A stretch of 64,000 bases of DNA, from contig CAIVHU010000312.1 in NCBI GenBank assembly GCA_903905735.1, positions 1 to 64,000 on the forward strand. Reading direction: 5' to 3'. The first letter of the stretch is position 1, and the number at the start of each line of letters is the position of its first letter. Position numbers and translations under genes: made by a program. This DNA is from an uncultured beta proteobacterium. Lineage in GTDB: Bacteria; Pseudomonadota; Gammaproteobacteria; Burkholderiales; Burkholderiaceae_C. The notes beneath the pieces were generated by a model. That model was not told the DNA's origin. It was given only the letters and a program-made list of their open reading frames with translations, and made no database searches. Below are positions 58,368 through 64,000 of this stretch, piece after piece.

Positions 58368-59605
58368 GCGGTAACGCTCACTTCCTCGGGGGCATTCACC
58401 AGTTCGGTGAAGGCGGCCATGATGTCGGCAGGGGGTGCCACTTGATAGCGGTGCTGGTACAGGCGCTCAAAGTAGTCGGTGGGTGCCAGTGCGTTGAGGT
58501 CATCCACAGAAATGGCCGGTGCTGCCATGCCGGAGTCGCTTTGCGCAGTCGATGTTTCAATGCGGACCAGCCGCACCGGTTTGCCTTCCAGGGCAGCCTC
58601 CACCAGCGCGCGTAGTCCTGGCTCGGGTTGGTTGAGCAGAACCCGAACCTGCAGGTAGGGCCACTGGGCTTCTGGTCTGTCGGGCAGGTCAAGTGTCTTC
58701 AGGGCTTGCTGCACGGCTTCAATGGGCGCGGGCTGGGGTGGGACGCGCAGCAGGTCAACACTTCGAGGAATGCGGATGTCACGGGTTTGCGTCACAGTTT
58801 CGCCGTCGAGATCAATGACGACAACCTGATGGGGGTAGTCCATTTCCGAAAACGACATGGGCAGCGGACTGCCGCAGTACCGCCGGGTGGTATCACCGCC
58901 GATCTTTTGTGCCAAATGCAGGTGACCCAATGCCACATATGCGATTTGCGGGTCAAACACACTGGCCGACAGCGCCTCAATGCCGCCGATGACGATGCGT
59001 CGCTCGGATTCTTCAGAGACCTGGCCGCCTGTCATGTGACAGTGGCCCATGGCAAGGATCGCCTGACCAGCGCTGCGCTTGGAAGCAGCCAACTCGAACG
59101 TCTGGCGGTAGAGCAGCTCAATGCCCGCCATGTAGGGGTCGGCGCTGCCTTCCACCCGTGGCACATCGCCCGGTCGCAAAAACGGCATGGCGATGCACCA
59201 GGCGGCGACATCCCCGGTGCGGTTCTTGATGGGCACCACCAGGCGCTCCAGATCGATGCTGTCACCCATACGGTTGACATACCCGACCACACTGGCATCG
59301 AACCGGGTCAGAAACGGTGCTGGTGCTTCCAGGCGACCAGGAGAGTCGTGGTTGCCAGCGGTCATCACGATGTTGAGGTGCGGCACCCGGGTTCGGGCTT
59401 CGGTCAGAAAGCGGTAGAGCTGTGTTTGCGAGGCGGCTGAAGGGTTGGTGTTATCAAACACGTCACCGGCAATCAACAGGGCGTCAACCTGCTCGGCCTC
59501 CAAAGTGTCGAGCAGCCAACTCAGGAACTGCGCGTGTTCAAAGCCACGTTCAAACTGATGCAGGGTCTGGCCGAGGTGCCAGTCGGAGGTGTGGAGGATG
59601 CGCAT
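58364..59605 (-). CDS. sbcD: Exonuclease subunit SbcD
   Basis: SbcD is the Mre11-like metallophosphoesterase nuclease. The 413-residue protein has the metal-binding motifs HTSDWHLGQTLH, LIAGDVFDNTNP, TAGNHDSPGR and LAMGHCHMTGG, then a capping domain of usual size. It is first in the sbcD-sbcC-yjfB-like run on the minus strand. A host-type dispersed repeat lies just upstream of its start. Confidence 0.95.
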   Translation of the reverse strand: MRILHTSDWHLGQTLHQFERGFEHAQFLSWLLDTLEAEQVDALLIAGDVFDNTNPSAASQTQLYRFLTEARTRVPHLNIVMTAGNHDSPGRLEAPAPFLTRFDASVVGYVNRMGDSIDLERLVVPIKNRTGDVAAWCIAMPFLRPGDVPRVEGSADPYMAGIELLYRQTFELAASKRSAGQAILAMGHCHMTGGQVSEESERRIVIGGIEALSASVFDPQIAYVALGHLHLAQKIGGDTTRRYCGSPLPMSFSEMDYPHQVVVIDLDGETVTQTRDIRIPRSVDLLRVPPQPAPIEAVQQALKTLDLPDRPEAQWPYLQVRVLLNQPEPGLRALVEAALEGKPVRLVRIETSTAQSDSGMAAPAISVDDLNALAPTDYFERLYQHRYQVAPPADIMAAFTELVNAPEEVSVTA

Positions 59606-59670
59606 TTTCGGCTGATTCCCTGAATTTTGTTTTGATGAACCAGTTATGACAGTCGCTCAAATGATATAAA

Positions 59671-59717
59671 ACGCGTAGCTGTAGTCGCTCTAAAGTCGAG
59701 GGCTACATGCCAATTTC
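59671..59717 (+). repeat. Dispersed repeat, copy K (upstream of sbcD)
   Basis: Contains GCGTAGCTGTAGTCGCTC, then GAGGGCTACATGCC and AATTTC, closest to copy C. It is the only copy I see to the right of rimO, and it fills most of the sbcD upstream gap (59606-59726). Confidence 0.6.
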
Positions 59718-59726
59718 ATTCGAATT

Positions 59727-60140
59727 TCATGGAACAGCTACACCAGCGGATTGCTTGGATGATTCCAACTTCTTTAACCGGCCAATGGCAAGCTGTTTGA
59801 CGATATCGACTTCGTCGTCGAAGAGTCGTCGCAATACCCAAGGTTGAACATGATCACTAAGAGTTGCTGCTGCGCGCTGCAACCAGTCCGTAGACGTTGA
59901 AGCTTCCTTAGTCCGCTCTGCGACCTCGCGCTCCTGCAACAAACCCAATGCCCTCATTGCCGAAGGCAAATCACTCAAGCCAATCGTCGAGAAGTCGCGT
60001 TGGGTTGAAGCCGACTCATTGGCCATTTCAGTCAGTAAATCCGATGTACTGGCGGCATTTTTCCGCATATAAACAGTAATTCCGCTGTCAATAAGATCTG
60101 CAAATTTATGTTGAGTGGATTTATTCATCTTAATATTCAT
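59727..60140 (-). CDS. Hypothetical protein
   Basis: I do not recognise this 137-residue protein. It is Ser/Thr-rich and helical, with KFADLIDSGITVYMRKNAAS near the start and LLQEREVAERTKEASTSTDW in the middle; no membrane segment or signal is seen. ATG 60140 and ATG 60128 are both possible, neither with an SD. It lies between the VWA gene and sbcD in the same direction, with a gap of about 100 bases before it. Confidence 0.55.
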   Translation of the reverse strand: MNIKMNKSTQHKFADLIDSGITVYMRKNAASTSDLLTEMANESASTQRDFSTIGLSDLPSAMRALGLLQEREVAERTKEASTSTDWLQRAAATLSDHVQPWVLRRLFDDEVDIVKQLAIGRLKKLESSKQSAGVAVP

Positions 60141-60243
60141 TCAATTTAAATAAATGATTACCTGAATATTCCGCGACCAATTGGAGTAGCGGGATAGCAG
60201 CAAAGCCATGCAGAACATTTTGGGTTGATATCTCACTCATTGC

Positions 60244-61422
60244 TTACCCGCCACGCGATGGGGCTGACACCATCCGCGCCACTTCCCCAAAAGGAAAGCC
60301 AGTGGACTCCAGCCCGCCAGGCATCACCACCCATAGTACGGGCGATTCCGGTGGTGCCCGTGGAAACGAACCATATCCATCGGTGAAATAAATGCTCAAA
60401 AGCAGGGTGCCGCCGCGCTCCTGCTGTGCAACCCAACCAAAGAATGGTTCAAAGGCGGTGCCACCGCCGCCCCTGGCTTTTGGCATGGGAGCATCTTTAC
60501 TGAACTCATATGGGCCGTACAACGCTGCATCGGAAAAAAACAATGTCCCACGAATCTGTGGATAGGCATCCAGAATGCCCTGGATTTCACCTATAAAAGC
60601 GCCAAGCTCGGCGCTGCCGATGGAGCCGCTGGTGTCGATGCAGATAGCGACTTCAACCGATTCGCCGACAACATCCTCAAGATACAGCTTGCGGTGAATG
60701 AAGCGCCGGTCGAAACCGCCAAAGTCATATGGCGTGGCCACCATGAATTGCCACAGAATCTCGCGCCAAGTCAGGCTTGGGTTGGTGGCACCGTCAAATT
60801 CGCGCAAACCGTCAATCCCGTTTCTCCCAAAGCCACGGGCCATACGCCTTGCTACAGCTGCTGCCTGTTGGAGCGCAGAAGACCAATGCCGATCTAGCTC
60901 CGTTACAGAACGAATGAGGAGACTTCCAGAAGAAGATCCTTCCCCACTCTCAGAACCACTTTCACCAATTTCCAGATCAAATAGAGAAATATCTGGCAAT
61001 TTGTACCGGCCACTCAAAAGTTGTTCATATACGTCATCAACGCTTAGATGAGACAGCTTGACCATTTCCACTCCTCCAGATGGAAGGGAATAGTCCGTGT
61101 CGCTACGAATCATTCCATTGACAACGATATCAGCCGCGATGTTCCATATGTGAGGATCCCTCTGAAGACGCCGACCGATGTGGCGAAGTGCGACATGCAG
61201 CAACTCGTGAACAAAAAGTCCACAAAGCGCCTTCCGGTCAAGCTTCCTTATGAAGTTTGGATTGAACCAAATTTTTCTTCCATCGGTGGATGCAGTTTGA
61301 ATTCGATCTGACACGACAAATTCCGCATACAACGCCAAGGTACCGAAAAAAGGGTGATCACCTCGAATTCGTAATTGAACACCCTTTAACTTTCTAGAAG
61401 AATCATCAATCAAATCTTTCAT
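60244..61422 (-). CDS. DUF2201 VWA-like putative metallopeptidase
   Basis: A 392-residue two-domain protein. The N-terminal domain carries a zinc-protease-like motif FVHELLHVALRHIGRR (H72, E73, H76) followed by IWNIAADIVVN. A Ser/Glu-rich linker lies near residues 152-167, and the C-terminal VWA-like domain has the MIDAS pattern CIDTSGSIGSAEL (D263, S265, S267) and FTDGYGSFPRAPP. Genes of this class usually pair with a MoxR AAA+ ATPase, and the end of one lies three genes upstream here. MoxR-VWA pairs remodel protein complexes or insert metals; the target is unknown. It starts 19 bases past the LRV-like gene. Confidence 0.85.
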   Translation of the reverse strand: MKDLIDDSSRKLKGVQLRIRGDHPFFGTLALYAEFVVSDRIQTASTDGRKIWFNPNFIRKLDRKALCGLFVHELLHVALRHIGRRLQRDPHIWNIAADIVVNGMIRSDTDYSLPSGGVEMVKLSHLSVDDVYEQLLSGRYKLPDISLFDLEIGESGSESGEGSSSGSLLIRSVTELDRHWSSALQQAAAVARRMARGFGRNGIDGLREFDGATNPSLTWREILWQFMVATPYDFGGFDRRFIHRKLYLEDVVGESVEVAICIDTSGSIGSAELGAFIGEIQGILDAYPQIRGTLFFSDAALYGPYEFSKDAPMPKARGGGGTAFEPFFGWVAQQERGGTLLLSIYFTDGYGSFPRAPPESPVLWVVMPGGLESTGFPFGEVARMVSAPSRGG

Positions 61423-61441
61423 AGATATGATGAAGGCACAA

Positions 61442-62026
61442 TCAAAGTAGACCTTCTTCGCAGGTTATTTCGACACCGGTATCAAGCCGCAAGATGGCGT
61501 TAATCATCTTTACAGGCGTATGCGGATTTTTTACCACACCTTTTAAGACACTCGAACTAAATGAATTTCTCTTTTTATAAAAATTGTAAGCCCAAACAAC
61601 TATAGATTGCGGGCATTCCTTTTGTTCCAAAATTTTGGCAAGCGATGATTCGTAAAGATTTTCTAAAAAACCAGGATTTTCCAAAATCACAAGATCAAAT
61701 GCAGGATTTAACAGAAATGCCCGTGGATATTCATCTGCGAGATTATTGAGAATTTCCAGCGGAGTATTAGGATTCCCTGTAACACACTCGCGAGTTATGT
61801 CATCTGAACTATATGACAGTTTTTTAAGAGTGTCTGCACCCGCACGTTTGCTAGACGCAATAAGTCTGTCAATTTCGACACTTGTACCCACCAATGATTC
61901 CAACTCATCCACAGTACACAACGAATCCCGAATGCGACTCGCAAGGCTCTCATTACTATTCAATGCTTCGGTCATTATGCTTCCGATCAAATCAATGTTC
62001 ACAGAGAAATACTTCTCTTTCCTCAT
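61442..62026 (-). CDS. Variant leucine-rich-repeat-like protein
   Basis: A 194-residue helical protein. It carries repeat-like segments of the form SSDDITRECVTGNPNTPLEI with LNNLADEYPRAFLLNPAFDL, and later SVLKGVVKNPHTPVKMINAI. The phrase V-x-x-NP-x-TP recurs, as in LRV/Armadillo-like alpha solenoids of bacteria. I infer a protein-binding scaffold. AGGA precedes ATG 62026, and the gene overlaps the DUF4246 gene by 35 bases; an inner ATG at 61975 would remove the overlap. The coding DNA is AT-rich. Confidence 0.6.
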   Translation of the reverse strand: MRKEKYFSVNIDLIGSIMTEALNSNESLASRIRDSLCTVDELESLVGTSVEIDRLIASSKRAGADTLKKLSYSSDDITRECVTGNPNTPLEILNNLADEYPRAFLLNPAFDLVILENPGFLENLYESSLAKILEQKECPQSIVVWAYNFYKKRNSFSSSVLKGVVKNPHTPVKMINAILRLDTGVEITCEEGLL

Positions 62027-63608
62027 AGCTTTCCTTGTGCAACTTTCTCTCAGCCATCAACGCAAGCCGATTCCTAAGCGCATCATCTAAAGACAGGACT
62101 CCTTGTTGCTGAGAAACATTTGCAGTTGAAACAATGGGGTGCTCTGGATTTACGAGCCAGAATACAACAATGCGTCTCGTTGCATCCGCTCCATCTGAGG
62201 AATACATACTGCTTAATCGATGAATATGAGAATTCGGAAAAACCACAACACGATTTGCCGGAGTTTTCAAACTTCCTAGAGGCCGCACATCACCGCCTCC
62301 CATTTTGTCTGTTGGGCGATTTGCATTTTGCGGCGTCGAAGATATTAAATCATCTCCCTCATCCGCGAACAGAAATCTGCGAAACTCGATTTCAGCACCG
62401 GCAAAATTATCGTCGCGCTGAACAATGCAAAGGGCTGTCGCAAGGACTTCCTCGTGAGACATGCCTTCGACATGCCAAACACCATCGAAATTTTCTTCGC
62501 GATTTACTCTGTACTCCACGATTTTCGTGACAACCTGTAGTGTTCTATTCCTTAAGGAAATGGATTTGATGCCTTTTTCTACTCCGTCAACGCCATAAAA
62601 GTCATTTCTCAAAGATGAGCAAACTGACTCAAACATCGGCAGCACACTCTCAAACATGCGCTCCAATATGCTGTAAACGCCAGAATATTTATTTCGATCC
62701 AAATTATTAATATACGACTCAATCCTCGCCTTGCCATCTTCCGAGATAAAAAACTCTGCTGGCAACCATTGATAAATAGAGTCTTCATACTCCCGCCCCC
62801 AAAAATCTTTATCTCCATGTTCCGACTCTTTAGCCCCTTCACTTTTTCCTAAAGGATCTCCCGGACTTCCATTAACTTTGGAAATCCCTTTAACGTAGCA
62901 GTACATGGACGGGTGAACGATATCTCGTACAACCTTGCCAGACCCTGGATGGAAGTCAGCCGGTTCATTTTTACAAATTTCATCTAGTGACTCATTCAAA
63001 TTTCGAACCAATGCCGCAGGTAATATTCGGTCGGACCATGCAACATTTTCAACTTTAGTGCTTTTTGCGTGTACATTCTTAAACGCGTTCATGGCCTTTG
63101 TTGATATAACTGAATATCCATCAATAAAGCCTTTAAGCTGACCGCTTAGATAGTAGTCTCCTTCTTGCTTTTCGTATAGCTTCGCTTTGATTCTTCCTGA
63201 AGTTAAATTAATTCCAGATTTCAAATCATCTGCTTGGGTCGAATTTTTTTTCACAAAACTGGTGGGGGCTTTTACGGAAAATTTCACAATGAAACCACTG
63301 GTTTCACTATTGAACTCTGACAACGTTGAAAAGTCAAAAACTTTGCCTATGTACTCGTTATCTTCATCATCAATTAAATCCAATTCACTCAGCTTCTTTC
63401 GAATAGCGATCATCTGCTTTGATTCAGCAATCTTTCGAAAAATAGTGCCTATTCCAATCGAAACTCCCATAAAATCAACACCAACCACCTCAACGGTGTC
63501 ACCAAGTTCTGGAGCATACAAATATTTATCAGGGCACAAGCGTCCAAGGGGGCTTGCATAATCCGTGAACTCATTAAAAAAATTAAATTTAGCTACTTTA
63601 TTTTTCAT
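61992..63608 (-). CDS. DUF4246 protein, 2OG-Fe(II) oxygenase-like
   Basis: A 538-residue protein whose C-terminal two thirds match the pattern of DUF4246, a family I know mainly from fungi. Typical pieces are DSIYQWLPAEFFISEDGKAR with ESYINNLDRNKYSGVY, then GVWHVEGMSHEEVLATAL, RVVVFPNSHIHRLSS and RRIVVFWLVNPEHPIVSTAN. H379 and E381 (HxE) with H463 could bind iron, and R478 or R479 could bind 2-oxoglutarate. The first about 190 residues are not recognised. GGAGG precedes ATG 63608. It follows the MoxR gene by 32 bases. Enzyme activity is inferred. Confidence 0.7.
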   Translation of the reverse strand: MKNKVAKFNFFNEFTDYASPLGRLCPDKYLYAPELGDTVEVVGVDFMGVSIGIGTIFRKIAESKQMIAIRKKLSELDLIDDEDNEYIGKVFDFSTLSEFNSETSGFIVKFSVKAPTSFVKKNSTQADDLKSGINLTSGRIKAKLYEKQEGDYYLSGQLKGFIDGYSVISTKAMNAFKNVHAKSTKVENVAWSDRILPAALVRNLNESLDEICKNEPADFHPGSGKVVRDIVHPSMYCYVKGISKVNGSPGDPLGKSEGAKESEHGDKDFWGREYEDSIYQWLPAEFFISEDGKARIESYINNLDRNKYSGVYSILERMFESVLPMFESVCSSLRNDFYGVDGVEKGIKSISLRNRTLQVVTKIVEYRVNREENFDGVWHVEGMSHEEVLATALCIVQRDDNFAGAEIEFRRFLFADEGDDLISSTPQNANRPTDKMGGGDVRPLGSLKTPANRVVVFPNSHIHRLSSMYSSDGADATRRIVVFWLVNPEHPIVSTANVSQQQGVLSLDDALRNRLALMAERKLHKESYEEREVFLCEH

Positions 63609-63640
63609 TTTTCCTCCAGATTGTTAAATTTGAGATTTGA

Positions 63641-64000
63641 TTAAATAGAAAAGGCCAAATCACGCATATTCCGTGAAAATTCTTTTAATTTCGAATTGCC
63701 ACTAATTAATTGAACCAGGTCACCAAACTGACCGCGCTCGCGCAGTATCCTGAATAGGTCACTTGCATAGAACTGGACCCACTCGGCTCCAGCTTTCGCA
63801 ATGAGCCACTGCAATGCGTTGACGCCCCTCTCGGCGGAGTCTGTGCGAACTAGCAGACCCAGAACAGTCGCATAGCGCGCTGAGGACTCGGTAGGAAATT
63901 TAACTTTCCCTGATCCGTCCAAAATGGACTCCAGATCCGGAAGATTTTCGTAAATGCTGCAAAAGGCATTGAACTCTTCGGAGGGGCCCGGGCCGACCGC
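63641..64000 (-). CDS. MoxR-family AAA+ ATPase, C-terminal part
   Basis: The frame is open to the window end, so only about 119 C-terminal residues are seen. They begin AVGPGPSEEFNAFCSIYENL and continue PDLESILDGSGKVKFP, then TESSARYATVLGLLVRT. This fits the region after the ATPase core in MoxR proteins that pair with DUF2201/VWA partners. The Walker motifs would lie outside the window. It is the first visible gene of the cassette read toward 60244. Confidence 0.65.
   Translation of the reverse strand, partial: AVGPGPSEEFNAFCSIYENLPDLESILDGSGKVKFPTESSARYATVLGLLVRTDSAERGVNALQWLIAKAGAEWVQFYASDLFRILRERGQFGDLVQLISGNSKLKEFSRNMRDLAFSI

Overview
The window looks like a chromosome segment of a betaproteobacterium of the order Burkholderiales, most likely family Comamonadaceae (Rhodoferax/Polaromonas type). 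The reasons are the protein sequences of the housekeeping genes, the order rpsB-tsf-pyrH-frr-uppS-cdsA-dxr-rseP-bamA-skp-lpxD-fabZ-lpxA-lpxB-rnhB, a carA-lysE-carB cluster, and a dispersed short repeat of a kind I associate with that family. The genus is an inference.

Region 1 (1-30404) is core chromosome. Reading down the minus strand from 22100 are ribosomal protein S2, EF-Ts, UMP kinase, ribosome recycling factor, undecaprenyl-diphosphate synthesis, CDP-diglyceride synthesis, DXP reductoisomerase, RseP, BamA, Skp, LpxD, FabZ, LpxA, LpxB, RNase HII and an RNA methyltransferase. This cluster joins translation to envelope building: lipid A, outer-membrane protein assembly and isoprenoids. Further left are carA, a LysE-type exporter, carB, greA and a DUF4149 membrane protein. 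On the plus strand (22405-25654) lie HDOD, metallo-beta-lactamase-fold and NAD(P)HX-repair genes. They are followed by an SDR gene, rnr, tRNA-Leu(CAG) and rimO.

Region 2 (about 30403-54281) is an integrated conjugative element or captured plasmid. A large serine recombinase starts at the very start codon of rimO. It is followed by a candidate oriT, two helically phased arrays of CCTGTC motifs flanking an OLD-family nuclease gene, a StbA/StbB/StbC (TraK-L-M-like) maintenance operon, a lytic transglycosylase and a P-type T4SS in Ti-plasmid order: trbB-(rep module)-trbC-D-E-J-L-(primase, AbiE)-F-G-I. The rep module holds an AlpA-like regulator, a TrfA-like initiator and a recognisable iteron oriV with DnaA box, five 18-bp iterons and an AT-rich stretch. 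No relaxase, coupling protein, TrbK or TrbH is visible, so the element either continues beyond the window or is incomplete.

Region 3 (54259-64000, all minus strand) holds a short YjfB-like gene, sbcC and sbcD, a small unknown gene, and an AT-richer cassette. In transcription order the cassette is a MoxR-family ATPase (C-terminus only, cut by the window end), a DUF4246 protein with 2OG-Fe(II)-oxygenase-like residues, a variant leucine-rich-repeat-like protein, and a DUF2201 protein with HExxH and a VWA/MIDAS motif. This cassette is the strongest candidate in the window for an undescribed system. A host-type repeat upstream of sbcD leaves open whether sbcCD belongs to the element or to the chromosome.
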